Below are positions 43,946-53,408 of a stretch of 64,000 bases of DNA, piece by piece. The stretch lies in contig NZ_JBITTU010000012.1 in NCBI RefSeq assembly GCF_044542075.1, forward strand, positions 1-64,000, written 5' to 3'. The notes beneath the pieces were generated by a model. It did not search any database, was not told the DNA's origin, and was given only the letters and a program-made list of their open reading frames with translations. Numbering within the stretch: the stretch's first letter is position 1; the number at the start of each line of letters is the position of its first letter. Position numbers and translations under genes: made by a program. This DNA is from Leeuwenhoekiella sp044542075 (GTDB taxonomy: Bacteria > Bacteroidota > Bacteroidia > Flavobacteriales > Flavobacteriaceae).

Positions 43946-44775
43946 AAACACTACCTGTACTAGTTGCCTTATTAATTTCAATCTTCTGCAGTGCTCAACA
44001 ACAGCCTTTAACGCTGGATACCATTTATGCGAACGATCAAAAAAATGTAGCCTTATTTTTCCCGTCACCCATACGTCAAGGGATTACGGGTTCAGAGAAT
44101 TTTGTATTTACCTACAATCGGGAAAAACAACAGTATTTTGGCTTACTGCAAGCTAAGCCAGGAAAAGAAAGCAATCTACTGGTAATCAATAGTAAAGGTT
44201 CTGTTTTTTCGTATATTGTTTGCTATAAAAAGGAATTGTCTAAGCTTACCTATTTTATTACTGAATCCAGCAGTATTGGAAATGAAAGCCCTAAATTTTT
44301 AGATTCGGTTGATTTAATGAAGCCCGAAAATCCTGTAGCAGGCAAAGATGCTTATTATAAAAGAGCTTGCTTCTACTTGTTAGATCAAGATGTCAAAATT
44401 GGAAGCATTAAAAATCGCAATGCAGGTGTTATTCTTAGTGTAGAAAATATAGTATTTGATAAAGAAGAACTCTATTTCGTGATCCAGATTGAGAATAAAT
44501 CTTCATTAGATTATGATTTGAATTTTTTAAAATTCTCAATTCAAACACGACAAAAAGGAAAGAAGAAATCGGTACAACGCTTGTATAAGGAGCCGCTATT
44601 TATCTGTAAGCTACCGGAAAGAATAGGAGAAAATAAAACGGTAAAACTGGTTTATGTGATGCCTAAACTTTCCTTAAGCGACGACCAGAAAGTACTATTG
44701 GAGCTCAACGAGCAAAATGGGGAGCGCAATTTAGAACTTGTTGTTTCTCACAAATACATTAATAATCCAAATTAA
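43942..44775 (+). CDS. traN: TraN (VirB9-like)
   Basis: 277 residues with signal peptide (LPVLVALLISIFCSAQQQ). The N-terminal block TLDTIYANDQKNVALFFPSPIRQGITGSENFVF is typical of TraN; a NRNAGVILSVENIVFDKEEL segment leads to the C-terminal beta domain. It forms part of the outer-membrane core of the channel. It is the last clear tra gene in the operon; TraO, TraP and TraQ homologues are not seen here. Confidence 0.88.
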   Translation: MKTLPVLVALLISIFCSAQQQPLTLDTIYANDQKNVALFFPSPIRQGITGSENFVFTYNREKQQYFGLLQAKPGKESNLLVINSKGSVFSYIVCYKKELSKLTYFITESSSIGNESPKFLDSVDLMKPENPVAGKDAYYKRACFYLLDQDVKIGSIKNRNAGVILSVENIVFDKEELYFVIQIENKSSLDYDLNFLKFSIQTRQKGKKKSVQRLYKEPLFICKLPERIGENKTVKLVYVMPKLSLSDDQKVLLELNEQNGERNLELVVSHKYINNPN

Positions 44776-44782
44776 AACCATT

Positions 44783-45148
44783 ATGAAAGATCTCATAATT
44801 TATACATCCCTCCTGCTGTTTTTTAGTTGTGGGATCAACGAGGAATCTAAACCTTCAAAAACTGCTCAAATTGTTGCCGAAAGCTTTTATCAAGGTGATG
44901 AAACTACGCTTAAAGAATATACTACTGAAGAAGGCTATGCTAACTTTAAAATCCTAATAGCTATGTTCGCCAAAAGCAAGAATACCGACTCTGATTTTAA
45001 AGTACTTGAAGAAACTGTAGAAGGCCAAGTAGCCTGGGTAAAGTACTCCACTTCCTACGATAAAACACCTGGTATTTTTAAACTGTTAAATGAAAATGGA
45101 GTTTGGAAAGTTACAGCTAGAAGGCCTGGGGAGAAAGGGCCTTTTTAA
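44783..45148 (+). CDS. Lipoprotein, DUF4878-like
   Basis: About 121 residues from the ATG at 44783, eight bases after traN. Lipobox LLLFFSCG with Cys at residue 15. The mature domain (AQIVAESFYQGDETTLKEYT and QVAWVKYSTSYDKTPGIFKL) is the NTF2-like DUF4878 type. Position at the end of the tra operon suggests an accessory envelope role, possibly surface exclusion, but this is inference. Confidence 0.72.
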   Translation: MKDLIIYTSLLLFFSCGINEESKPSKTAQIVAESFYQGDETTLKEYTTEEGYANFKILIAMFAKSKNTDSDFKVLEETVEGQVAWVKYSTSYDKTPGIFKLLNENGVWKVTARRPGEKGPF

Positions 45149-45560
45149 AAAAGATAATGCTATATTTTTGAGGCATTTTTAAAAAATGATTTTGGATTGT
45201 GACTATAATTTTGGTTTTACTAAGAAATAGTATTTTACGTAACGGTCGAAGAAAATCATATCTGTCAAAAACTTATTAAAAATCTGGGGTTTGAAATATT
45301 AATCATAGACACCGAACTAGCTAAAACCAAAATTTATCCTATAAGCTTATAAAAGTACAGATGCAATAATCTAAATAGAACACTTATCCAAAAAAAGGTA
45401 ATATTATATTAAGCTCAAATCATAAGACGTTCTGTAATTAATTTTTAAACCAATAACACTTTTCACTACAATCATTTATAAAATCTGAAAAATTAAAACC
45501 GCAGCAGTAATGCTAGCGGTTTTTTTGTTTTAAGACTTAGGCATTTGTATATCTTACAAT
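45149..45560. terminator. Gene-free gap with bidirectional terminator at 45497-45527
   Basis: AACCGC (45497-45502) pairs with GCGGTT (45516-45521) and is followed by a T-run; on the minus strand the same hairpin is followed by TTTTAATTTTT. It can end both the tra operon and the convergent glycosyltransferase operon. A short frame around 45255-45350 (ENHICQKLIKNLGFEILIID) has no recognised match and may be a gene remnant. Confidence 0.65.
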
Positions 45561-46424
45561 CTACGCAAAAGGTTCATTTGATACTCTATATTTTTCTAGT
45601 GTATGTTTATCTGGTAACTGTGCTATAGAATAGGTATTTGTACTGGTGTCAAACGCTACAAACCCTGCTTCTTCAAAGGCTTTTAAGGCTTTTTCCATAG
45701 GCCAGATATTCCATTTCTTATAAAAGTAATTTGCGTTATTAACTATACCTTCGATTTTGTCTAAGGGCGGACGCACAAAACTATGCTGCTGATGAAATGC
45801 AATAGCTGGTGATAAGAAAAATTTCATCCCTGCAGCTTTTGCTTTAAAAGCAAAGTCTGTATCCTCTGCTCCATAACCTTTATATTCTTCGTCAAAACCT
45901 TGAAGTGCTTTAAAGTCTTGTTTAGTCATCGCAAAACATAAACTCCAGAATAGTTCGTAATGATCTGTTTGAGTAACCTTAGGATAGAACGGACGTCGTG
46001 GATGCAATATACTTTTATCTATTAAATTTATAGTTTCTACTTGAGTTACCTGCTCGTTTAGATATCTCGGGGTAGCCATTATTAAACCTTTATAAGTATC
46101 CAGTTGATTATTTAAATTTTTTATATAATTATGCTCTGGTATACAATCTACATCTAGAAATAACAAATGATTAGTTTCTGCTAATTCTGCTCCCAGGTTA
46201 CGCGCGTTTGCAATGGGCAATAAATTAGCTTTATCGCTTATTATATTATTTAAATTAATAGTTAACGGCCCATTATAATCAAGATTTAGTTTGGCGTCCA
46301 TATTAATAATTATAAGCTCTTTAGGATGTATTGAATTGCGTTCAACACCACGAATTAAATTATTAAGATGCTCTTGTCGGCCATAATGAATTGTTATTAC
46401 ACTACACGCTGCTATTGGTATCAT
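45561..46424 (-). CDS. Family 2 glycosyltransferase with galactosyltransferase-type C-terminus
   Basis: About 287 residues from the ATG at 46424; a start at 46445 adds seven residues. GT-A fold: CSVITIHYGRQEHLNNLIRG at the N-terminus, metal-binding DVD in LLFLDVDCIPE, and the C-terminal LQGFDEEYKGYGAEDTDFAF signature of the galactosyltransferase (Glyco_transf_7C) domain. It is last gene of the four-gene overlapping operon read from 50000 leftwards. The donor is presumably a UDP-sugar; the acceptor is unknown. Confidence 0.85.
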   Translation of the reverse strand: MIPIAACSVITIHYGRQEHLNNLIRGVERNSIHPKELIIINMDAKLNLDYNGPLTINLNNIISDKANLLPIANARNLGAELAETNHLLFLDVDCIPEHNYIKNLNNQLDTYKGLIMATPRYLNEQVTQVETINLIDKSILHPRRPFYPKVTQTDHYELFWSLCFAMTKQDFKALQGFDEEYKGYGAEDTDFAFKAKAAGMKFFLSPAIAFHQQHSFVRPPLDKIEGIVNNANYFYKKWNIWPMEKALKAFEEAGFVAFDTSTNTYSIAQLPDKHTLEKYRVSNEPFA

Positions 46425-47460
46425 ATTCTTGTTCTTTTGAAGCATTAATTACGGTTTTGAAAAATTCCTGAATTTGGGCAGCCAGTTTGTCAACTGTAGT
46501 AAAATAATGCTCTGGTGCTTTATAAGGTTGAAAAGTTTTGGCTTTCTTGATAAGGGGTTTTAAATTATGAACATCTACTTTGTGAGCTATATTCAGGTTT
46601 TCAAGTATTGCAGCTGTAGTTTCTTGTTCTAAATAAGGACGCTCTTCGGGAAATGCTAAAAATCTTTTACCAAGACTAATCATTTTTAAAACCATATTAG
46701 TTCCGCAACTTGCGATAACAATCGTATCCTTATGGATAAAATCTTCTATTCGTTCTACAACACCTTGATAGGTTATATTTTCGTTTTTAATAGTAGGGTC
46801 TACAGGTCCTATTATTTGAATGCTGTAATCTGGAAACTGCGCTAAGAGTACAGGTAATAGATTTGTTATAGCTGTACCGCCAAAACCGGTAACGATTGTT
46901 ATATCATAAAAAGGTTTTTCGTGTTGGATAGATTGTTTTTCTGGTTTATCTATAAAACCTAAATAACACGTTTTAGCTATTATCCATGCAGGTGTATCAA
47001 TACTTTCAAAATCTTTAGGGTAGTACGCTAATAGAAAGAGGGCTCCTCGGTATGCCTCAGTATGCGCAAGGTCTGAGCGATTTCCGGGCATTCTTCGGTA
47101 CACATAAGGAACAGAAGATACTCGGGCTAATGCTGCAATCTCTACACTTACATCAACAATTAAGAAATCTATTGAGAATTTTTGTAATGCCTCTAAAATA
47201 TACGTGTTGCGTTTTAAAATCTTAGACAAACCTACTGGTGAATAATGTAAATATTTAGGTTTATTGTAAGAGTCTGGCAATAATTGGGTTCCGTCAAGAT
47301 CCTCATTGGGTAAATGCTGCACCTCAGCATAATCCGGAAAGTTATGGAGCGAATCTGTAAGTATTACACAATTAGAACCATAACCTTCTGCAAACCTGCT
47401 TGCATAGCGAGAATGCCCACTTCCGTGACTATGTGCGTAATACGCTATTTTGTGTATCAT
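46402..47460 (-). CDS. GT-B glycosyltransferase, MurG/GT28-like
   Basis: 352 residues. The N-terminus MIHKIAYYAHSHGSGHSRYA has the glycine-rich loop of GT1/GT28 enzymes. The C-terminal half has VTGFGGTAITNLLPVLL and DTIVIASCGTNMVLKMISLG, the donor-binding region. It overlaps the next gene by 23 or 44 bases, depending on the chosen start, and the previous one by 32. It is predicted to be peripheral to the membrane. Confidence 0.8.
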   Translation of the reverse strand: MIHKIAYYAHSHGSGHSRYASRFAEGYGSNCVILTDSLHNFPDYAEVQHLPNEDLDGTQLLPDSYNKPKYLHYSPVGLSKILKRNTYILEALQKFSIDFLIVDVSVEIAALARVSSVPYVYRRMPGNRSDLAHTEAYRGALFLLAYYPKDFESIDTPAWIIAKTCYLGFIDKPEKQSIQHEKPFYDITIVTGFGGTAITNLLPVLLAQFPDYSIQIIGPVDPTIKNENITYQGVVERIEDFIHKDTIVIASCGTNMVLKMISLGKRFLAFPEERPYLEQETTAAILENLNIAHKVDVHNLKPLIKKAKTFQPYKAPEHYFTTVDKLAAQIQEFFKTVINASKEQEYDTNSSV

Positions 47461-48544
47461 ATAAAAATTGGCTAATTTCTAATATATGGTCATACAACTC
47501 TATATAATCATCTACCATACGCTCATAAGACATATGCTCTTCTGCATAAGTTCTACAAACATTTGGATTTATATCCTTTACTTTATCTAGTGCTTCTGCA
47601 AGCTGATTTACGTTTCCTTTTTCAACAATTACAGCTACTTTATCATTTAAAATTTCGTTTACTGCTCCAGTATCAAAAGCGATTAAAGGTGTTCCCGTCG
47701 CAAGTGTTTCTGCTAGAACAAGACCATAAGGTTCATCCCAAAGACTGGTGAACAAACAACATTCACTTTCCAGTAACTCTTTGTTTAATTCTGCTTGATT
47801 TAAATGTCCTAAGAACGTTACAAGAGGGTGATTTATATATTTTTTTATGTAAGTATCGTAATACTCCTGAGCTTCCTGATCTACAGGTCCTGCTAATCTA
47901 ATTTCTTTATTTTTTAATAAAGCAGCTTCAATAGCTAGATGCGGTGCTTTCTCTTTACATATACGACCATACCAGAATACAAACGAGGAAGACTTATGAG
48001 TGACATACTCCCAGCGACTAACATCAATACCGTTGCGAATAGTTGTACACGAGGGTATATATTCTTTCCACTGCTTACAAAGACTATTACTCACGGAAGT
48101 AAAATACTGATTGTGTAAATCTTTTAAAATAAGATTGGCTACTTTTAAATCAGTTAAGGGTGGTGTATGTAAAGAGGTTATTACTTGCTGTGGTAACATA
48201 TTTCCAAGCAGTAAGGCCTGTATATTTAATGAGTGATTGTGTATTATATCATATTTCTTAGATTTTATTTGATTAAATACACGACTATAGTTAATAAGAT
48301 GCCCTAATTGCAAATTTTCAAACACCGGATAATCATTACTATTTAAATTTTCAAACACGTCATCTCTAAATTTGTCTATTGCAACCAAGTTTGCATTTGT
48401 TCTGCTTTTATGATGTGCATATAAATCTACTTGATGACCGCGATCTACTAATGCATCTACCAAAAGGTGAGTTATCATTTCTAATCCACCTGCATAAGGT
48501 TCTGCAATAGGAAACTTAGCGTGGGCAATTATTGCTATTTTCAT
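47429..48544 (-). CDS. Family 4 glycosyltransferase
   Basis: 371 residues, GT-B fold. N-terminal MKIAIIAHAKFPIAEPYAGG with the glycine loop AGGLEM, and C-terminal SFVFWYGRICKEKAPHLAIE and the EPYGLVLAETLATGTPLIAF donor-site motif (E-X7-E). Typical of capsule, exopolysaccharide or glycolipid synthesis. Overlaps both neighbours. Confidence 0.88.
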   Translation of the reverse strand: MKIAIIAHAKFPIAEPYAGGLEMITHLLVDALVDRGHQVDLYAHHKSRTNANLVAIDKFRDDVFENLNSNDYPVFENLQLGHLINYSRVFNQIKSKKYDIIHNHSLNIQALLLGNMLPQQVITSLHTPPLTDLKVANLILKDLHNQYFTSVSNSLCKQWKEYIPSCTTIRNGIDVSRWEYVTHKSSSFVFWYGRICKEKAPHLAIEAALLKNKEIRLAGPVDQEAQEYYDTYIKKYINHPLVTFLGHLNQAELNKELLESECCLFTSLWDEPYGLVLAETLATGTPLIAFDTGAVNEILNDKVAVIVEKGNVNQLAEALDKVKDINPNVCRTYAEEHMSYERMVDDYIELYDHILEISQFLYDTQNSVLRT

Positions 48545-50000
48545 AAGTTAATTGATATTGAGTTAGTTGATTGATATAGTTTTTATATAATTTGATATTA
48601 AAAAAATACATTCCGCAAGCCAATAATAAACTGTAACAAAAAATTGAAATTCCTAGGAAATGTAGTCGATGATTAACAAATATCATTGCTATACACTGTA
48701 TAGGTATAACTAGATACAGACTATCATAAACAGGTTTAAAACGCGATTGAACTTTTGAAGTTCTTCTAAAAGGAAGTTTTGAATCTATAAAATAGGTAAG
48801 CCAGTATATACTTGACTGAAATACCAACCCCTGGTGGAATATGAAAGCTTTTATTGCTAAGTAAAAAGTGGCTGTAGATTGTAAAAAACTATAAAATTTA
48901 GAAAGATGACTTATAATAAGTGAGACAATTGTTAGGGGGACAATATAAAGCACCGATGCAGCGGTAACTAGATTAAAAGAAATTGACATCGCACTAGTTA
49001 AAAGAATTAAATACGAAAATAAATTGAAATTAAACCAGCAGGTGAGTTGAGGAATTAACTTTGTCTTTATCGCAACCGGAAGTTTTTTTGAATTTAATAA
49101 ATAAATTAGATTTTGAAAATTCCCATAAATCCAACGTTCGCGTTGTTTAATAAATTCTGCAGGCTCACTAGGCGCTGCTCCAGAACCTATAACACGATCT
49201 ATATATTTGGCGCTGAAGTTATTTTCAAATAATTGTATTCCTAATTGAGCATCTTCGGTTATAGATACAGTTGGCCAACCACCCAATTTTTCTAATGATT
49301 CTCTATTAATTACAGATAAGGTCCCGGTAGGAAGACTTAAACTTTCGCTAGCTGAAGATTTAGAATAAAATTCAAAATAATGATTGAATTCTGCATTAAC
49401 AGGACAATCTATATCTAAATTATTATAGTGTTGTGGATATTGTATTAAATTATGATCATTATATATATAGTCACTATTTATAAACTTTAAAGCATTTAGG
49501 TTAAGTTCATAATCTGCATCAACAGTGAGTATCAAATCAGTCTGTGGGTGTATGTACGGCAACGCTTCGTTTAATGCCCCTGCTTTAAAATCTTTTACGT
49601 TTAAGAAATTTAAAAACTTAACTTGGTTCGAAAACTGCTCACAGTAGGTTTTTATAGGTTTCCAGTATGTAGAATCTGGTGTATTATTATATATAACTAA
49701 AACTTCGAAATGTGAATAATTTTGATTTATAGCCGCTTGTACCGTTTTTAAAACAGTAGAAACTGGTTCTTTATAAATCGGGATGTGAATACTAACGAAG
49801 AGTTCAGTTTCCACTGATCTATTTTGCTTTAGACTTAATTTTGATCTATTATCTCTGGTTTTAATAAAAGCCAATATTGTAACCAGTGCGAAATTTATTA
49901 ATGTAAATATGTATAGATAAATTACACTATATAGCATCAAAATTATAATGCCTGTAAAAAAGCTTATTAACAGTAAAAATTTAAAGTAACTTGAAGTCAT
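48516..50000 (-). CDS. Membrane-bound family 2 glycosyltransferase, cellulose-synthase-like
   Basis: 494 residues. Two N-terminal membrane helices, then a cytoplasmic GT-A domain with the D, D, D, QxxRW pattern: VSIHIPIYKEP, LTVDADYELN, SITEDAQLGI and QRERWIYGN. Four or five C-terminal membrane segments follow. It is the first gene of the operon and the only integral membrane member, so it may start or export the glycan. A minus-strand TAAATTTG at 50006-50013 is a candidate promoter element immediately upstream of the start. Confidence 0.87.
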   Translation of the reverse strand: MTSSYFKFLLLISFFTGIIILMLYSVIYLYIFTLINFALVTILAFIKTRDNRSKLSLKQNRSVETELFVSIHIPIYKEPVSTVLKTVQAAINQNYSHFEVLVIYNNTPDSTYWKPIKTYCEQFSNQVKFLNFLNVKDFKAGALNEALPYIHPQTDLILTVDADYELNLNALKFINSDYIYNDHNLIQYPQHYNNLDIDCPVNAEFNHYFEFYSKSSASESLSLPTGTLSVINRESLEKLGGWPTVSITEDAQLGIQLFENNFSAKYIDRVIGSGAAPSEPAEFIKQRERWIYGNFQNLIYLLNSKKLPVAIKTKLIPQLTCWFNFNLFSYLILLTSAMSISFNLVTAASVLYIVPLTIVSLIISHLSKFYSFLQSTATFYLAIKAFIFHQGLVFQSSIYWLTYFIDSKLPFRRTSKVQSRFKPVYDSLYLVIPIQCIAMIFVNHRLHFLGISIFCYSLLLACGMYFFNIKLYKNYINQLTQYQLTYENSNNCPR

Positions 50001-50620
50001 TGCTCAAATTTATTTTTTGACCAATTTAGACTTTAAGGATTTATAGCTAATAATAATTAAAAGTTAAAATATAATAATGCTTTCCCAATTATTATATTAT
50101 TAAGAATTCAGAAAATTTTAATACAATCACAAAATATATTATAAACCATTGATTTTAAGCTAACTAAAACTTTAGAATAATTAATTTCTGGATTAGAATT
50201 ACTGATATACCAAATTAAATTAATTACTTTTAGTTATACTATAAAATGGTTTAACATATTCCATTTTAAAAAAAAATAATCATTTCAGCTCAACAATAAG
50301 GTTTTAAATTAGAATGAAGTCTCGAATAGTAATGCCCCAAATTATATTTAAATTTTAATGATAAATTTTGTTCAAAACTGTTATTTTAGAATTAGCTCTT
50401 TAATGCATAATCTATCATTTTGCAAAAGTAGATTGTAAATTTATCTAGGCAATTTATTCAAGTTTATTAAACTAAACGTGAATCATTCAAATTACGAAGT
50501 TAGAAATATTATTAGTCGAACACTTGATATTGCCCGCCCTCTAAAGTATCAATAATTTTAAAGCTATTGGTAATTAATTCTGAAAATGGAGATTTTAAAA
50601 AGATAAGAAATTTTACAAAA
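50001..50620. other. AT-rich intergenic region upstream of the glycosyltransferase operon
   Basis: About 620 bases, strongly AT-rich, with no convincing gene on either strand. It contains the promoter-like minus-strand element noted for the operon and a fragment near 50520-50570 (GATATTGCCCGCCCTCTAAA) whose origin is unclear. The SRAP gene ends just to its right. Confidence 0.4.
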
Positions 50621-51346
50621 TCAAAATAAAGTAGGTCTTGACTCATCTAATTCTGGGTCAATGGGCGTGACCGGTTTTAGTATTTCAGGATTGTCAGTAT
50701 CTACACCGCGTTTGTAAATAGCATTAGACACCGGGAACGTTTTAAAAGTGGAATTAGTAAATCCAGTTTTCATCAACTCATTAACCTGATTTTGATTGAG
50801 AGTAGGATCTATCCAATCCTCTGTGAATTGATCATCCAAAACTAAAGGCATACGCTTCTTTTCATTATGTATTTTTTCAAATAATTCATTTGCCGGAACC
50901 GTAATTATTGTGGTCGTAAAAAGCTCATCATCTAGCGGAGTATATAAACCAGCAAACATAAACAGCTTATGCCCTTCTAAAGTACAATAGTAAGGCTGTG
51001 ATTTTTTGTTGTAATGATGGGGTTCAAAAAAACCATCAGCAAGTATTAAGCAGCGCATAGATTCTGCACTCTCTTTGTAGGTGTTGCTTTTAAAAATACT
51101 TTCGCTGCGGGCGTTTAGTGTATTGTATTTAAAACCTGCGGGATTTTCAAATGCAAATCGTGGGATCAATCCCCACTCTGCAGGGTAAATTGAGTTAGGT
51201 AGGTTCTGGGTGATAATATGTAAATTTGTCTTTCCGAAACCATTTATATGATAATGTTTTTGATATTCTAAGGGAATAGCAAATTCACGTTTTGTTATTT
51301 CCTCAATTTTGGTTTCTGATTTAGTTAGGCTGGTTGCGTAGCACAT
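50621..51346 (-). CDS. SRAP (HMCES/YedK) family DNA-protein crosslink protein
   Basis: 241 residues. The essential Cys2 (MCYATS) is directly after the initiator Met. Other family residues: LNARSES, CLILADGFFEPHHY, and the His in EKIHNEKKRMPLVLDD. Known members bind abasic sites in single-stranded DNA and form a stable thiazolidine crosslink. The usual Trp after EP in the FFEP-W motif is His here. It is divergent from the umuDC-type genes at 51390-53378. Confidence 0.88.
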   Translation of the reverse strand: MCYATSLTKSETKIEEITKREFAIPLEYQKHYHINGFGKTNLHIITQNLPNSIYPAEWGLIPRFAFENPAGFKYNTLNARSESIFKSNTYKESAESMRCLILADGFFEPHHYNKKSQPYYCTLEGHKLFMFAGLYTPLDDELFTTTIITVPANELFEKIHNEKKRMPLVLDDQFTEDWIDPTLNQNQVNELMKTGFTNSTFKTFPVSNAIYKRGVDTDNPEILKPVTPIDPELDESRPTLF

Positions 51347-51389
51347 ATTGCAATATATTTATAGTTAAATTTATTAAATAGATTTTATT

Positions 51390-51647
51390 ATGAAAGCTAC
51401 ACGAAGAGAACTTTATGATTTAGCTAACAACTATTACCTAATGGCAGAAATCAGTCTATTAGAAAGCGATATTAGTTTTAAGGTTTATGAAATTAACTAT
51501 AAAGCTTTTTGCTATTTAATTTGTATTTGTGATCGCAATCATAATTATAAGGGTGACGCTCATCTATTTATCTTCAGAAATAAATCTAAAAAATTTGCAT
51601 TAAATCTTTGTTGGAAAAAACTGATTGAACCGAGTCTAGCCAACTAG
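51390..51647 (+). CDS. Small unknown protein upstream of umuD
   Basis: 85 residues, mixed polar and aromatic, with no recognised family (MKATRRELYDLANNYYLMAE). The 43 bases before its start are the shared control region with the divergent SRAP gene; no LexA-like palindrome is obvious there. It lies 50 bases before umuD in the same direction and so is probably co-expressed. A role in control of mutagenesis is possible but unproven. Confidence 0.55.
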   Translation: MKATRRELYDLANNYYLMAEISLLESDISFKVYEINYKAFCYLICICDRNHNYKGDAHLFIFRNKSKKFALNLCWKKLIEPSLAN

Positions 51648-51699
51648 TAATTCTTGTAATTTTGGATAAATTCCTATTAAATGGAAAAAATCCAATCTT

Positions 51700-52119
51700 A
51701 TGATCTTAAATATTTTTTCTCCCTTACTAAAACTTTCCCTAAAAATTCCTTTTATTGCCGGTCTTTCATGCGGTTTTCCCTCTCCTGCAGATGATCACTT
51801 AGATGAGGCAATAGACTTAAATTCAGCTTATATAAAAAATAAGGATGCTACCTATTTTGGGCGTGTAAAAGGCGATTCTATGACAGGTGCAGGATTATCT
51901 GACGGCGATTTACTAATCATTGATAAGAGTCTTGAACCCCGCAATGGCAAGATTGCAGTTTGTTTTATCGATGGCGAGTTTACCGTTAAACGTATCAAAA
52001 TTCAAAAGGATATCATCTGGCTTATAGCTGAGAATGAAAAATATCAACCTATAAAGGTCACAAAAGACAATGAGTTTTTGATTTGGGGTGTTGTAACTAA
52101 TGTAATTAAGGATCTCTAA
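51700..52119 (+). CDS. umuD: UmuD-like S24 peptidase
   Basis: 139 residues. Self-cleavage site candidate Cys24-Gly25 in GLSCGFPSPA, catalytic Ser60 in RVKGDSMTGAG and Lys97 in GEFTVKRIK, the full UmuD set. It is cleaved when RecA filaments form and then joins UmuC as DNA polymerase V. The TAA stop overlaps the umuC ATG by one base. Confidence 0.9.
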   Translation: MILNIFSPLLKLSLKIPFIAGLSCGFPSPADDHLDEAIDLNSAYIKNKDATYFGRVKGDSMTGAGLSDGDLLIIDKSLEPRNGKIAVCFIDGEFTVKRIKIQKDIIWLIAENEKYQPIKVTKDNEFLIWGVVTNVIKDL

Positions 52120-53378
52120 TGTTTGCTCTCGTAGATTGTAATAATTTCTATGCTTCTTGTGAACGTGTTTTCAATCCTGATCTTAATTATAAGCCGGTAG
52201 TCGTTTTATCCAATAATGATGGGTGTGTAATCGCAAGAAGTAATGAAGCAAAAGCTCTGGGCATTCCTATGGGTGCTCCCGCATTTCAAATCAAGCAAGA
52301 TGTTCTTAAATATAAAATACACGTGTATTCTTCAAACTATGCATTATATGGCGACATGAGTGCAAGGGTGATGAATATTCTTTCAGACTTCTCACCTGAT
52401 ATGGAGGTCTATTCTATTGATGAGATTTTTCTAAAACTTATAGGCTTTGAACGCTATGATTTAACCGCTTACGGGATCCAAATGATTGACTTAGTTAGAC
52501 GCAGTACGGGAATACCAATTAGTGTTGGCATCGCTCCTACTAAATCATTGGCAAAGGTTGCCAATAAGATTGCTAAAAAGTTCCCAGAGCGCACGAAAGG
52601 AACTTATGTAATAGATACGCCAGATAAGATAGCAAAAGCTCTTAAATGGACTGAAATTGGAGATGTCTGGGGCATTGGGAGACAGTACCAAAAGAAGCTC
52701 CAAAATATACAGGTTTTAAATGCTTGGCAATTTACACAGTTGCCTAATGAGTACGTACGTAAAGAAATGAGCATTGTAGGTCTTAGGCTACAAAGAGACC
52801 TTTCCGGTGATTCAACTTTAGATTTGGAGGAAGTAGCTAAAAAGAAAAATATAGCGGTAACTCGATCATTTGAAAAAATGTATTCGGATTATGAAGATAT
52901 ACAGGAACGTCTTGCGACTTATGCCGGAAAAATAAGTTACAAATTACGCAAACAAAAGAGCAATTGTAAAGTTGCATATATATTCTTAAACACAAACAGA
53001 CACCGAGACGACTTACCTCAATATGGAAATGGAATAACTGTACAAATGCCTTATGAGACCAATTCCACCTTTGTAATTACAAAAGCGGTAATGACGGGTT
53101 TGAAACGAATCTACAAGGACGGTTTTCAATATAAAAAAGCTGGAATCATCGTTATGGGATTAACTCCTGATACGCAAAAGCAACTCTCTTTTTTCTATCA
53201 CGAAGATCCCAGACATAAAATTTTAATGCAAACTATAGACCGATTAAATAAAAATTGTTTTGATCAGGTTAAGTTTGGTGCTCAAGATTTAAAAAAGGTC
53301 TGGAAGATGCAGCAGAATCATTTGTCCAAACGGTATACTACAAGGTTAAGTGAGATAATTGAGGTGAAGTGTTTATAA
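52119..53378 (+). CDS. umuC: UmuC-like DNA polymerase V catalytic subunit
   Basis: 419 residues, Y-family polymerase. Catalytic acidic residues Asp6 (MFALVDCNNFYASCE) and Asp101-Glu102 (VYSIDEIFLKL) are intact; the steric-gate region CNNFYASCERVF and the helix-hairpin region DVWGIGRQYQKKL are as in the family. With UmuD it copies past DNA lesions and raises mutation rate. On a conjugative element it could help the single-stranded DNA entering a new host or increase variation. Confidence 0.92.
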   Translation: MFALVDCNNFYASCERVFNPDLNYKPVVVLSNNDGCVIARSNEAKALGIPMGAPAFQIKQDVLKYKIHVYSSNYALYGDMSARVMNILSDFSPDMEVYSIDEIFLKLIGFERYDLTAYGIQMIDLVRRSTGIPISVGIAPTKSLAKVANKIAKKFPERTKGTYVIDTPDKIAKALKWTEIGDVWGIGRQYQKKLQNIQVLNAWQFTQLPNEYVRKEMSIVGLRLQRDLSGDSTLDLEEVAKKKNIAVTRSFEKMYSDYEDIQERLATYAGKISYKLRKQKSNCKVAYIFLNTNRHRDDLPQYGNGITVQMPYETNSTFVITKAVMTGLKRIYKDGFQYKKAGIIVMGLTPDTQKQLSFFYHEDPRHKILMQTIDRLNKNCFDQVKFGAQDLKKVWKMQQNHLSKRYTTRLSEIIEVKCL

Positions 53379-53408
53379 CTATTAATTACGGAATGAATTG
53401 TATTTATT

